The notes under the pieces were generated by a model. The model was not told the origin of the DNA and did not search any database. It worked only from the letters and a program-made list of their open reading frames with translations. The translations under genes and the position numbers were made by a program. From positions 1 through 64,000 of the forward strand of contig CALRQJ020000016.1 in NCBI GenBank assembly GCA_943370285.1: a stretch of DNA of 64,000 nt. The letters are read 5' to 3'. Positions within the stretch are counted from its first letter, which is position 1, and each line of letters begins with the position of its first letter. Of the stretch, positions 32,163-40,027 are shown one piece after another. Source of the stretch: CALRQJ02 sp943370285. Its GTDB lineage: Bacteria > Bacteroidota > Bacteroidia > Chitinophagales > Chitinophagaceae.

Positions 32163-33101
32163 TTATCTTGGGGTTCCTTTGTAGGCGCCAATATTATACG
32201 GGAAATCATATGTCCAATGATAGTGATAAAGATTTACCATTTGACCATCCCACATTACAGGGTGTTTATGACCATGGCAAACATCTAAATCTTTTGATGA
32301 AAGTAATTCGCCATTTTCGCCATAAGGGCCATAAATACCAAAGCCATCTAACATATATCCCATAAGGGCTGAGTGACCAGAAGAACGAACATGTATATGA
32401 TCTTGCAAATCTTTTGAAGGAAAGTGATAGTGGTATCGTTGTGTTCCATCAGTGTGTCCACCAAATCGGTCCAACATTTCATGAGCCGCTGCATCATTGC
32501 CAAGTGTTGATGCTCCATGATAAATTGCACTACCCGTTAAGGAATAGCCTGCAGGACCAAATCCAACACAAGTTGGAGCCGCTGCTTCTTGTGGCAAAGC
32601 CGGATACGTTACATTTAAAGGCTGAGGAGAAATAATATTTGGATTACGATCGTAATTATAAGGAATAGTACCTGGTGTTATTGGAAAAATACCAGTAGGA
32701 TGGTTAGGTAAACCATTACCTGTTAAAGTACGATTACCGCTGGCATCTAAACCCATGTTAAATTGGCTATTCCAAATAACATTGCCTGCAACTTGCGGCT
32801 TTTTGGTATAATCCCATGTGCCGTCTGCGTTTGTCCAATCTCTTGCATTGTTTGCACCAGCACCATTTGCCGGGAGGCCGCAAAGCCATAAAGAGTTAAA
32901 ATCTGGTGCAGCACCTCCTTGATTTCTAATGATAATTTTAGTTGAGCCAGTGCCACCAAATGGTAGTTTGGTTAAGTCAACCTTTGCAACAGGAGTACTA
33001 TTGCTGTCTGTAGATGATTTTGTACAACTAAAAATAATAACCGATATAAATAATAAATAAATAATATTCGAATTAGCTGCAATACTGATTTTTGTACTCA
33101 T
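32163..33101 (-). CDS. YHYH-domain lipoprotein
   Basis: This 312-residue protein has a lipoprotein signal ending FSC (Cys26). The C-terminal half has the YHYH-domain pattern: RYHYHFP, then HIHVRSSGHSALMGYMLDGFGIYGPYGENG, then DVCHGHKHPV and LYHYHWTYDFPYNIGAYKG. YHYH proteins are exported proteins of unknown function found in marine and soil bacteria, with histidine-rich motifs that look metal-binding. Linkage to a sulfatase in one operon suggests a role in polysaccharide or sulfate-ester use, but this is inference. An inverted repeat lies 89-118 bases upstream. Confidence 0.82.
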   Translation of the reverse strand: MSTKISIAANSNIIYLLFISVIIFSCTKSSTDSNSTPVAKVDLTKLPFGGTGSTKIIIRNQGGAAPDFNSLWLCGLPANGAGANNARDWTNADGTWDYTKKPQVAGNVIWNSQFNMGLDASGNRTLTGNGLPNHPTGIFPITPGTIPYNYDRNPNIISPQPLNVTYPALPQEAAAPTCVGFGPAGYSLTGSAIYHGASTLGNDAAAHEMLDRFGGHTDGTQRYHYHFPSKDLQDHIHVRSSGHSALMGYMLDGFGIYGPYGENGELLSSKDLDVCHGHKHPVMWDGQMVNLYHYHWTYDFPYNIGAYKGTPR

Positions 33102-33189
33102 AATTTCATGGTTTCCTCTTCAGACTTTCATAAACTTATGAGGTTTAATCGTAAATATTTTTCGGGTCAAATTAAATAGATGTTGAAAT

Positions 33190-33219
33190 AATCTATTTGT
33201 TACAATGTATAAATAGATT
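33190..33219. promoter_or_regulatory. Inverted repeat upstream of the YHYH-sulfatase operon
   Basis: AATCTATTT (33190-33198) and AAATAGATT (33211-33219) are perfect 9-base arms separated by 12 bases, about 90 bases upstream of the YHYH start. The geometry fits an operator for a dimeric regulator; no regulator gene is adjacent. Confidence 0.4.
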
Positions 33220-33507
33220 AAAGTTTAAGTTGACGCAGACAATTATTGGAGTGTAGTCCAAAATCTTCAATTTAATGGTTTACCTAGTTTTAATTTACAA
33301 TACGAAATGACTAAGAAAAAACAAGCAATAGGTTTGGTAATAAACTTGCGGACGAAACATATTTAGTCTCATTGCAATATATGGCCTGAAAAAGAAATTT
33401 GTTAGCCCTTTCTGTATCTTCAAAGAAATATACTGACTTATAAAAAAAGCGTTACGAACTGTATTATGGGTTCGTCTAGCATCGAATTAAGTCCCTGATG
33501 ACTGCAT

Positions 33508-33525
33508 CCCGACCGTAGCGTCGGG
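33508..33525. repeat. CCCGAC/GTCGGG palindrome
   Basis: Six-base arms with a CGTAGC loop directly abut the tRNA-like remnant. A similar CCCGAC..GTCGGG palindrome occurs at 40011-40024. Confidence 0.6.
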
Positions 33526-33526
33526 G

Positions 33527-33580
33527 CTTGGATCTGGAGTTTCGTCCCCACAGCATTGTGGGGATTATACTATCCATTGT
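33527..33580 (-). pseudogene. Broken tRNA-Arg-like copy
   Basis: Two blocks match the intact tRNA-Arg that begins 25 bases further on: 33527-33544 (17 of 18 bases identical) and 33565-33580 (16 of 16). They correspond to the anticodon-3'/variable region and the D-arm. Between them, where the intact gene has 7 bases of the anticodon stem-loop, there is a 20-base palindrome (CCCCACA GCAT TGTGGGG). The acceptor and T arms are missing. It cannot fold as a tRNA. Confidence 0.75.
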
Positions 33581-33604
33581 TATAATTCAGATGTATTGTG
33601 ATTG

Positions 33605-33676
33605 TGGCCTCGCCAAGAATCGAACTTGGATCTGGAGCTTCGGAAACTCTTATACTATCCATTGTACTACGAGGCC
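33605..33676 (-). tRNA. tRNA-Arg (anticodon CCG)
   Basis: A 72-base cloverleaf on the minus strand. The acceptor GGCCTCG pairs with CGAGGCC. The D-arm is GTAC/GTAT with AATGGATA loop. The anticodon loop TTCCGAA gives anticodon CCG (bases 33641-33643 on the plus strand), which reads CGG arginine codons. The T-arm is CCAAG/CTTGG with TTCGATT loop. The discriminator is A and CCA is not encoded. The outer anticodon pair is an A-C mismatch. Confidence 0.92.
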
Positions 33677-33862
33677 AATATTTTAGGATTGCAAATGTAA
33701 AGTGCAAATACCGAAAAGCAACACAATAGCTTATGGAGTACTTGATTTTAACCCTAGTGGAGTTAAAAAACGCTTAGTTTTTTAAAATGTGTAAAAAATA
33801 CATAAAAGACTTGTTGATTAGTCAAAACATTTTATACTTTTATATCACTAAAACTTTTGCAT

Positions 33863-35104
33863 ATGAAAATGTTATCTACACTTTTTACGTCATTGGCATT
33901 AACATCAGCTATTTTGATTGCAAATCCAGCTGAGGCAAATAAGGCTAAATTTTTGCCTCAAGGGGATGCTCCCATTTATACTGATGCAACAGCAGATCTT
34001 TTTGACAACGGATTTCCGCATCTTGACATCACTCAAATGAATGTTACCAACACTGCCACAAACTTGGTTTTTACGCTAACTGTAAATGCAAACATCAACA
34101 CTACCAATTGGGGTAAATACATGATTGGTATTTCTACCGGAAAGAATGTTGGTTCTACTAACAGTAATGGTTGGGGTAGACCCATCAGCATGACATCTCC
34201 TGTGGGTGGTATGGACTTTTGGGTAGGTTCTTGGGTAGATGTTCCGGGTGGGGGTGCACAGCTTTGGAAGCACACCGGTGCATGGGCCGAACAAACTGGT
34301 TCAGTGCCTGTTATTGCTCTTGCACCAGGTGCTACTAGCACTATTACCTACACTGTTTCACTAGCATCATTAGGCCTTGTAGCTGGCGATGCTATTTATT
34401 TTGATGCATATTCATCTGGTGGTGGTGGCTCAGACGGTGCTGTTGATGCATTGGCTAACCCTGCACAAAGTATTTCTACTTGGGGTAATGCATATACTTC
34501 TAGTAGAACGCAAAGTATGGGTACAGGTTTGAATAAATATACTGTATCAGCACCTTTACCTGTTGTTTTCGGCGATGTAAAAGCCTTCAAAAACAGAACC
34601 GGTATTGAAGTAAATTGGGCTGTTGCTACTGAAATCAATATTGATGAATATCAAGTTCAGCGTTCTGCCAATGGTACTAGTTTTTCTACCATTAAAACTG
34701 TTCCTGCTCGTAATGTTGGCAATCTAGGTACTACTTATGCCATTACAGATGCTACTGCATTAAAAGGCAAAAACTACTACCGTGTAGTTGCAGTTGAAAA
34801 TGGCGACTTAACCTATAGTAGAACCGCATTCCTTAATAATTTGGATGGTAAAGCTGCGTTTACTGTTGCTTTACAACCTGCCGGAAATATTTTAGTGGTT
34901 AAAGTAAATGGCTTAACTGCAGGTAATTACAATATTAATTTGGTAAACAACAATGGCCAATTATTACAAACCAATACTCTGGTACATGATGGTGCAGATG
35001 TTGTTAAAAATATCAGCCTTAAAGCCGGATTAGCTGCAGGTATTTACCGTGTTGTATTAACCGGTGAAGGTCAAAACTTGACGCAAGCTATTATGGTAAG
35101 ATAA
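33863..35104 (+). CDS. Secreted protein with T9SS-type C-terminal domain
   Basis: The protein has 413 residues. A signal peptide covers about 1-25 (MKMLSTLFTSLALTSAILI to AEA). A beta-sandwich domain at about 30-230 contains FDNGFPHLDITQMNVTNT and FWVGSWVDVPGGGAQLWKH and is of unrecognised family. A fibronectin-like segment follows (VNWAVATEINIDEYQVQRSANG). The C-terminal domain of about 75 residues ends LTQAIMVR, the layout of a T9SS type A sorting domain. ATG 33863 is preferred over the TTG six bases upstream. A strong terminator follows. It is likely a surface or released protein; its function is unknown. Confidence 0.8.
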   Translation: MKMLSTLFTSLALTSAILIANPAEANKAKFLPQGDAPIYTDATADLFDNGFPHLDITQMNVTNTATNLVFTLTVNANINTTNWGKYMIGISTGKNVGSTNSNGWGRPISMTSPVGGMDFWVGSWVDVPGGGAQLWKHTGAWAEQTGSVPVIALAPGATSTITYTVSLASLGLVAGDAIYFDAYSSGGGGSDGAVDALANPAQSISTWGNAYTSSRTQSMGTGLNKYTVSAPLPVVFGDVKAFKNRTGIEVNWAVATEINIDEYQVQRSANGTSFSTIKTVPARNVGNLGTTYAITDATALKGKNYYRVVAVENGDLTYSRTAFLNNLDGKAAFTVALQPAGNILVVKVNGLTAGNYNINLVNNNGQLLQTNTLVHDGADVVKNISLKAGLAAGIYRVVLTGEGQNLTQAIMVR

Positions 35105-35123
35105 TTTAAATCAAGACTTATTT

Positions 35124-35158
35124 AAAAAACCGCTTGGCAAAAGTCAAGCGGTTTTTTT
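35124..35158 (+). terminator. Terminator after the secreted T9SS gene
   Basis: CCGCTTG/CAAGCGG (35130-35136, 35145-35151), flanked by an A run and followed by seven Ts. Confidence 0.92.
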
Positions 35159-35192
35159 ATTAGAATCAGGCAATTATTCTCTTGTATCTATA

Positions 35193-35221
35193 GCAAAAAA
35201 ATCCCGCCTTTTTGGGCGGGA
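35193..35221 (-). terminator. Terminator of the iscS-iscU-iscA operon
   Basis: TCCCGCC and GGCGGGA (35202-35208, 35215-35221) form the stem. On the minus strand it is followed by seven Ts, 29 bases past the iscA-type stop. Confidence 0.9.
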
Positions 35222-35249
35222 CATATAACTAAACTCACAAAAAATAATA

Positions 35250-35615
35250 TTATACAGCGAAACTTTCTCCGCAACCACAACTTCTGCTGGCATTCGGATT
35301 GTCAAAGAAAAATCCTTTGCCGTTCAAGCCATCAGAGAAATCAAGCATCGTATTTACTAAGTATAAAAAGCTTTTTAAATCGGTCACTACTTTTACACCA
35401 TTGTCTTCAAACACTTGGTCCATAGGTTTGATCTCGTTATCAAAATCAAGCTTATAACTCAATCCCGAACAACCACCGCCTACAACACCCACTCTTAAAA
35501 AATAGTTGGGGTCATCGGCAACGCCGGCATCCGTCATCAACTGAATGACTTTTGCTTTCGCCTTATCACTTACATAAATACTATTGTCAACCGCTACACT
35601 GCTCATAGTTGTCAT
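35250..35615 (-). CDS. IscA/HesB-family iron-sulfur cluster assembly protein
   Basis: This 121-residue A-type carrier accepts Fe-S clusters from the scaffold and passes them to target enzymes. The three conserved cysteines are present: Cys49 in GGGCSGLSY, and Cys113 and Cys115 in the C-terminal SCGCG motif. The length is normal. The start could also be the second Met (codon 4). It lies 6 bases after iscU on the minus strand and ends the operon iscS-iscU-iscA; naming it iscA rather than erpA or sufA is not possible from sequence alone. Confidence 0.93.
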   Translation of the reverse strand: MTTMSSVAVDNSIYVSDKAKAKVIQLMTDAGVADDPNYFLRVGVVGGGCSGLSYKLDFDNEIKPMDQVFEDNGVKVVTDLKSFLYLVNTMLDFSDGLNGKGFFFDNPNASRSCGCGESFAV

Positions 35616-35621
35616 TCCTTT

Positions 35622-36041
35622 TTAGTGTACTACACTTTCTTCAAACTGAATGGCTTCCATACCATTCTTAGTGCGGTAATCATTGATGGCTGCTTTGATC
35701 GCATCTTCGGCTAATACAGAGCAGTGAATTTTTACCGGTGGTAAATTCAACTCTTCTACAAAATCCATATTATCAACCGTTAAGGCTTGGTCAACCGTTT
35801 TACCCTTTAACCATTCTGTAGCTAAAGAAGAAGAGGCAATAGCACTACCGCAACCAAAGGTTTTAAATTTAGCATCGGTAATAGTGTTGGTAGCTTCATC
35901 CACTTCAATTTGTAAACGCATAACGTCGCCACACTCCGGTGCACCTACTAAACCGGTGCCCACATTTTTCTTGGCTTTATCTAAAGTACCTACGTTCTTA
36001 GGATTTTGATAATGATCGATTACTTTTTCTGAGTATGCCAT
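35622..36041 (-). CDS. iscU: Iron-sulfur cluster scaffold IscU
   Basis: This scaffold receives sulfur from IscS and builds the [2Fe-2S] cluster. The 139-residue protein has the three cluster cysteines Cys37, Cys64 and Cys107, plus Asp39 in ECGD and His106. The N-terminus AYSEKVIDHYQNPKNVGTL is typical. The LPPVK motif for the Hsc chaperone is present (LPPVKIHCSV) although no hscA/hscB genes are nearby. It is downstream of iscS across a 115-base gap that contains a CCCCTGAAGGGG palindrome. Confidence 0.96.
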   Translation of the reverse strand: MAYSEKVIDHYQNPKNVGTLDKAKKNVGTGLVGAPECGDVMRLQIEVDEATNTITDAKFKTFGCGSAIASSSLATEWLKGKTVDQALTVDNMDFVEELNLPPVKIHCSVLAEDAIKAAINDYRTKNGMEAIQFEESVVH

Positions 36042-36056
36042 GATGATTAGTTGCCC

Positions 36057-36076
36057 CTATCCCCTGAAGGGGGATT
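36057..36076. repeat. CCCCTGAAGGGG intergenic palindrome
   Basis: A short perfect palindrome between iscS and iscU. Words of this type (CCCCT..AGGGG beside AAATCCCC or GGGGACTT) recur as intergenic repeats in Bacteroidota; a related, expanded form is at 41945-42020. Confidence 0.5.
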
Positions 36077-36156
36077 ATATCCTGCGGCGCTGGCAGGTTT
36101 TATTTTTTCAAATGGTTGTTTGTAAAGAACTAATTATTTCCCTTTAGGGATTAGGA

Positions 36157-37374
36157 TTAGTGGTGTGCCCACTCAATGCTGTTCATATCAATTCCTTCTT
36201 TGAACATTTCCCATAACGGACTCATTTCTCTCAACTTCAATACCGTATTGCTAACATGTTCAATCGTATAATCAATTTGATCTTCGGTGGTAAAACGACC
36301 AAGGCCAAAGCGTAAAGAACTGTGTGCCAAATCATCACCTAAACCTAAAGCCTTCAATACATAAGATGGTTCTAAAGAAGCTGAAGTACAAGCCGAACCT
36401 GAACTCAAGGCAATGTTTTTATTAAAGCCCATCAATAAACCTTCTCCTTCAACATATTTGAAAGAAATATTGGTTACATGTGGTAAACGATGGTTTGGAT
36501 TACCGTTGATATAAGCTTCTTCAATTTGCATTAAAGCAGTTTCTAATTTATCTCTTAACTTACTCAAACGATCTGCATCTTGCGCCATTTCTAAACGAGC
36601 CAATTCCGCAGCTTTACCAAAACCCACAATACCCGGAACATTTAAAGTACCGCTACGCATACTTCTTTCATGTCCGCCACCGTCCATTTGAGCGGTAACT
36701 TTAACCCTTGGATTTTTACGGCGAACATACAAAGCACCAATACCTTTTGGTCCGTACATTTTATGTGCAGTAAAAGCCATTAAATCAATGCCATCTTTAT
36801 TTACATCAACCGGAATTTTTCCAACTGCCTGAACCGCATCTGAGAAAAACAATACGCCATGCTTTTTTGCAATAGTGCTGATTTCTTTAACGGGTTGTAT
36901 CACACCAATTTCATTATTGGCATACATTATGGCAATTAAAATAGTGGTTGGTTTGATAGCCGCTTCTAATTCAGCTAAATCAATTAAACCATCTTCTTTT
37001 ACATTCAGGTAGGTAACTTCTGCACCCATTTTCTCAATATGCTTACAAGTATCTAACACCGCTTTGTGTTCAGTATTAGCAGTAATGATATGATTACCTT
37101 TGCTAGCGTACATTTCAAACACACCTTTAATGGCCAAATTATCGCCTTCGGTGGCACCGGAGGTAAAAATGATTTCTTTAGGATCGGCACCAATCAATTT
37201 TGCCACTTGTTCACGGGCATAATCAACGGCTTCCTCGGCAGCCCAACCAAAAGGGTGGTTACGGCTTGCTGCATTACCAAATTGTTCGGTAAAGTAAGGA
37301 ATCATGGCTTCTACTACTCTTGGGTCGCAAGGGGTAGTGGCATTATTATCTAAGTAAACAGGTAATTTCAACAT
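36157..37374 (-). CDS. iscS: Cysteine desulfurase IscS
   Basis: This PLP enzyme removes sulfur from cysteine for Fe-S clusters and tRNA thiolation. The 405-residue length matches IscS. Visible residues are the N-terminal VYLDNNATTPCDPRV, the PLP-binding His103 in NTEHKAVLD, the Schiff-base lysine Lys205 in FTAHKMYGPKG, and the catalytic Cys329 in SSGSACTSASLEPSYVL. The long flexible Cys loop marks it as IscS (class I) rather than SufS. It is the first gene of the leftward isc operon, with a TAGTTTTG promoter box upstream. Confidence 0.97.
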   Translation of the reverse strand: MLKLPVYLDNNATTPCDPRVVEAMIPYFTEQFGNAASRNHPFGWAAEEAVDYAREQVAKLIGADPKEIIFTSGATEGDNLAIKGVFEMYASKGNHIITANTEHKAVLDTCKHIEKMGAEVTYLNVKEDGLIDLAELEAAIKPTTILIAIMYANNEIGVIQPVKEISTIAKKHGVLFFSDAVQAVGKIPVDVNKDGIDLMAFTAHKMYGPKGIGALYVRRKNPRVKVTAQMDGGGHERSMRSGTLNVPGIVGFGKAAELARLEMAQDADRLSKLRDKLETALMQIEEAYINGNPNHRLPHVTNISFKYVEGEGLLMGFNKNIALSSGSACTSASLEPSYVLKALGLGDDLAHSSLRFGLGRFTTEDQIDYTIEHVSNTVLKLREMSPLWEMFKEGIDMNSIEWAHH

Positions 37375-37407
37375 AAAATGGTCTTATTTTCTATTCTTGT
37401 TATAACG

Positions 37408-37415
37408 CAAAACTA
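37408..37415 (-). promoter_or_regulatory. -7 box of iscS operon
   Basis: Minus-strand TAGTTTTG matches TAnnTTTG, 33 bases before the iscS ATG. Confidence 0.5.
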
Positions 37416-37498
37416 CTCAAACGGTTCTTACATTTGATGCGGTAAATGACCTGAAAGGGTTAATTTCCACATTTCGTAACAGCCTGAAACCATCGTAA

Positions 37499-37906
37499 AT
37501 GCAGCAAATTGAACATATTGGCATCGCCGTAAAAAGTCTGGCAACTGCTATTCCGTTATTTGAAAAATTATTGAATACACCTTGCTACAAGACCGAAACG
37601 GTAGCATCGGAGCAGGTGAATACCGCTTTTTTTAAGGTAAAAGACAGCAAAATTGAACTGTTAGAAAGTAGTAGTGCCGATGGCGTCATTGCCAAATTTG
37701 TTGACCGAAAGGGAGAAGGTATGCACCATATTGCATTTGAAGTGGCTGATATTGAAGCTGAAATGAAAAGATTAGTGGGAGAAGGATTTACCTTTTTGAA
37801 CGAAATGCCAAAATTGGGTGCCGACAATAAATTGGTGTGTTTTTTACACCCAAAGGGAACAAATGGGGTATTGGTGGAGTTATGTCAGGAAAGAAAGGAC
37901 ACCTAA
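37499..37906 (+). CDS. mce: Methylmalonyl-CoA epimerase
   Basis: This enzyme interconverts (R)- and (S)-methylmalonyl-CoA in propionate metabolism. The 135-residue protein of the vicinal-oxygen-chelate fold has metal ligands in the expected places: His6 (EHIGIAV), the second His in GMHHIAFEV and Glu in VLVELCQ near the C-terminus. The length matches the family. It is a lone gene, divergent from iscS; methylmalonyl-CoA mutase is not in the window. Confidence 0.94.
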   Translation: MQQIEHIGIAVKSLATAIPLFEKLLNTPCYKTETVASEQVNTAFFKVKDSKIELLESSSADGVIAKFVDRKGEGMHHIAFEVADIEAEMKRLVGEGFTFLNEMPKLGADNKLVCFLHPKGTNGVLVELCQERKDT

Positions 37907-38437
37907 TTCTCTCCGTGGGGGACTTGAGGAAAGAGGCATCTAAATTGTCCGTTTTTTGAGAGGTGTGGTTGGTTTATTGATGTTTGAGTTTTTGAAGCTA
38001 GTGGTGGGAGATATACGACTGGTGAGTACCATTGTTGCAATTGAAAAGTGTGAATGTTTATTGTCCTTTTTTGCTTGTCCAATAAAGGACCTCGGAAACC
38101 GATATACAGGCCTGTTTCCGATATCGCACAGATGAAGCATTTGAATTACTGTGATTATGGACTTTAGTTCTTTGTTTGGCATCAGTCCTACATTATTTTA
38201 TTTATACAAAAAGGAAATGATACTCCTTTGAACATTGCAGAAAGTGAGTTGACATGTATTTGATTGCACATTACAGTAGGTTGCGTAACATTAGCAGGCT
38301 GAGCTTGTCGATGCCAGCATATGAAAATAACTTAATCACTTGTTGGAATAAGAACTTTGAAATACCACACATCTTTGCACCTTTGTCTCTTTGCGTGGAA
38401 ACAATGAATTGAAATTTTACCTATAAAATACTTACAT
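37907..38437. other. 530-base region without a supported gene
   Basis: It contains palindromes such as CGGAAAC..GTTTCCG around CAGGCCTG (38092-38120), a GGCTGAGCTTGTCGATGCC word (38297-38315) of the kind dispersed in many bacterial genomes, and the upstream region of the next gene. An 80-codon open frame on the minus strand (37940-38182) has no recognisable features. Confidence 0.55.
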
Positions 38438-39580
38438 ATGCTCAGATTGCTTGGTTTGTTGCTGTTTAGCGGATTAACTGCTTGTGCCAATAATAATAAT
38501 CCCGTTACGGATAGTACGGCAAGTGCCGATGAATTGGCGACTAAATACCAACTTGATAAAATTAAACTACCGCCGGGTTTTTCGGTATCGGTGTTTGCCG
38601 AAGTGCCTAATGCCAGAAGCATGTGTTATGGTACCAACGGAACTTTGTTTGTGGGCAACCGCAGCGAAGACAATGTATATGCCGTGGTAGACAATGATAA
38701 AGATGGCAAAGCCGATAAAGTGTACACCATTGCCAAAGACATGAATACGCCAAACGGTGTTGCGTTTAAAGATGGTAGTTTGTATGTGGCTGAAATCAAC
38801 CGCATTTTGCGTTACGATAATATTGAAGCCAACTTGGCTAATCCGCCTGCACCGGTATTGGTGTACGATAAGTTCCCGACCAAAACACATCATGGTTGGA
38901 AGTACATTGCTTTTGGACCCGATGGAAAATTATATGTTCCCGTTGGTGCACCATGTAATGTGTGCAACGAAAAAGATTCCATTTTTGCTACCATCACTCG
39001 TATGAACCCCGATGGCAGTGGATTAGAGATTTTTGCCAAGGGTATTCGCAATACGGTTGGGTTTACTTGGCATCCTGAAACCAAAGAAATGTGGTTTACC
39101 GATAACGGCCGTGATATGATGGGTGATGATATGCCCTTTTGCGAATTGAACCGTGCCCCACAACAAGGCATGCACTTTGGCTTTCCATTTATTCACCAAG
39201 GCGATACCCCCGACCCTGAATTTGGGAAAGGCAAAAATCCTGCTGATTTTACTGCGCCGGCTCTTAAGGTTGGTCCGCATGTAGCACCGTTGGGGCTTAC
39301 GTTTTATACGGGTAATATGTTTCCGGCAAACTATAAAAATGCCGTGTTTATTGCCGAGCATGGCAGTTGGAACCGCACTAAAAAAGCAGGGTATAAAATT
39401 GGCATGGCCACTATTGTAAACAATACCGTAACGGATTATAAACCTTTTATGGATGGCTTTTTACAGCCTAAAGATCAAGTCATTGGCCGACCCGTAGATT
39501 GTATTGTTGCCCCCGATGGAGCTTTATTGGTAAGCGATGATTATGCCGGTGTCATTTATAGGGTGGTGTATAAGGGGTAG
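38438..39580 (+). CDS. Glucose/sorbosone dehydrogenase-like beta-propeller lipoprotein
   Basis: The protein has 380 residues. The lipoprotein signal ends GLTAC, giving Cys16. The rest is a six-bladed beta-propeller of the soluble PQQ-dependent glucose/L-sorbosone dehydrogenase family. Typical segments are LPPGFSVSVFAEVPNARSM, NTPNGVAFKDGSLYVAEINRI, ITRMNPDGSGLEIFAKGIRNTVGFTWHPETKEMWFTDNGRD and IAEHGSWNRTKKAGYKI. Such enzymes oxidise sugars in the periplasm with PQQ, but many Bacteroidota paralogues have no proven activity. It stands alone in its direction. Confidence 0.88.
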   Translation: MLRLLGLLLFSGLTACANNNNPVTDSTASADELATKYQLDKIKLPPGFSVSVFAEVPNARSMCYGTNGTLFVGNRSEDNVYAVVDNDKDGKADKVYTIAKDMNTPNGVAFKDGSLYVAEINRILRYDNIEANLANPPAPVLVYDKFPTKTHHGWKYIAFGPDGKLYVPVGAPCNVCNEKDSIFATITRMNPDGSGLEIFAKGIRNTVGFTWHPETKEMWFTDNGRDMMGDDMPFCELNRAPQQGMHFGFPFIHQGDTPDPEFGKGKNPADFTAPALKVGPHVAPLGLTFYTGNMFPANYKNAVFIAEHGSWNRTKKAGYKIGMATIVNNTVTDYKPFMDGFLQPKDQVIGRPVDCIVAPDGALLVSDDYAGVIYRVVYKG

Positions 39581-39699
39581 AATTTAGAAGGTAGAAGACA
39601 GGAGATAGAAGATAGGGGTTGAGGATTGGAATTTAGTGGTTAGTGATTTGGTTAGAAATTAATTGATAGTAGGATAGAAAAGGGTATTAAAAAACTTAT

Positions 39700-39804
39700 T
39701 TACAACTCCCCATTACTCAGCCAAATAATCGCAATAATTCCTACAAGCAGAATTAGCCCAAACAACAGTATTTTTTTCTTAATCTGAAAATTAGATGAGT
39801 TCAT
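39700..39804 (-). CDS. Putative 34-residue single-pass membrane peptide
   Basis: ATG at 39804 and stop at 39700-39702. The peptide starts MNSSNFQIKKK and continues with about 18 hydrophobic residues (ILLFGLILLVGIIAIIW), ending SNGEL. A short basic N-terminus followed by one hydrophobic helix is the layout of many small membrane regulators. It is not recognised and has no paralogue in the window. The strong hairpin 39820-39850 sits just upstream. It could be a chance frame, but the composition is unlike random intergenic sequence. Confidence 0.45.
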   Translation of the reverse strand: MNSSNFQIKKKILLFGLILLVGIIAIIWLSNGEL

Positions 39805-39819
39805 AAAAGCGGTATAAGC

Positions 39820-39850
39820 AAAGAGGCTATCTTTTTAAGACAGCCTCTTT
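39820..39850. terminator. Strong hairpin upstream of the small membrane peptide
   Basis: AAAGAGGCT and AGCCTCTTT (39820-39828, 39842-39850), with inner TCTT/AAGA pairs and one mismatch, form a long stem. It has no clear T run outside the stem on the plus strand. It may end transcription from either side or be a stable 5' structure. Confidence 0.45.
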
Positions 39851-39893
39851 GTATGTTAAATATATGGTGTTTGTGTTTCGGTGTATCTTTTGA

Positions 39894-39974
39894 TTGAACA
39901 GATCCCTCTCCCGACATGTCAGGAGAGGGATGACAATATTATTGAATAGATCCCTCGTTCCTCGGGATGACAAA
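39894..39974. repeat. Tandem pair of dispersed GATCCCTC..GGGATGACAA repeats
   Basis: Copy 1 (39894-39936) reads TTGAACAGATCCCTC.. GAGGGATGACAA and contains an internal palindrome around ACATGT. Copy 2 (39942-39974) reads TTGAATAGATCCCTC..GGGATGACAAA. Both end in GGGATGACAA. The word family (TTGTCATCCC..GAGGGATCT) is known from intergenic regions of many Bacteroidota. Confidence 0.75.
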
Positions 39975-40027
39975 TTCACTTTATTCACTATTCACCACTC
40001 ACAACTCACTCCCGACTCGTCGGGGCA

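Larger units (their letters stand above)
33102..33604. other. Gene-poor stretch with hairpins
   Basis: No coding region is supported in these 500 bases. They contain the upstream region of the YHYH gene, an ACGAAC/GTTCGT hairpin (33454-33475), a GTCGGG palindrome (33508-33525) and a broken tRNA-like segment (33527-33580). Confidence 0.6.
39581..40027. other. Repeat-rich intergenic region
   Basis: It contains a purine-rich low-complexity start (AGAAGGTAGAAGACAGGAG, 39588-39620), a possible 34-codon gene on the minus strand, a strong hairpin (39820-39850), a tandem pair of GATCCCTC..GGGATGACAA repeats, a TTCACTATTCACCACTCAC stretch (39980-40010), and a CCCGACTCGTCGGG palindrome (40011-40024). 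Confidence 0.6.

Noticed and set aside
33421..33526. A second complete tRNA left of the tRNA-Arg
   Set aside because: GGTTCGTCTAGC and nearby hairpins look tRNA-like at first, but no acceptor stem or full cloverleaf can be drawn.
33527..33676. Integrative element attachment site at tRNA-Arg
   Set aside because: Integrases normally duplicate the 3' end of a tRNA gene. Here the repeated blocks are internal and no integrase gene is present.
37940..38182. 80-codon minus-strand frame in a long gap
   Set aside because: No motif, no signal peptide, and it spans palindromic repeats. A decayed gene is possible but unsupported.
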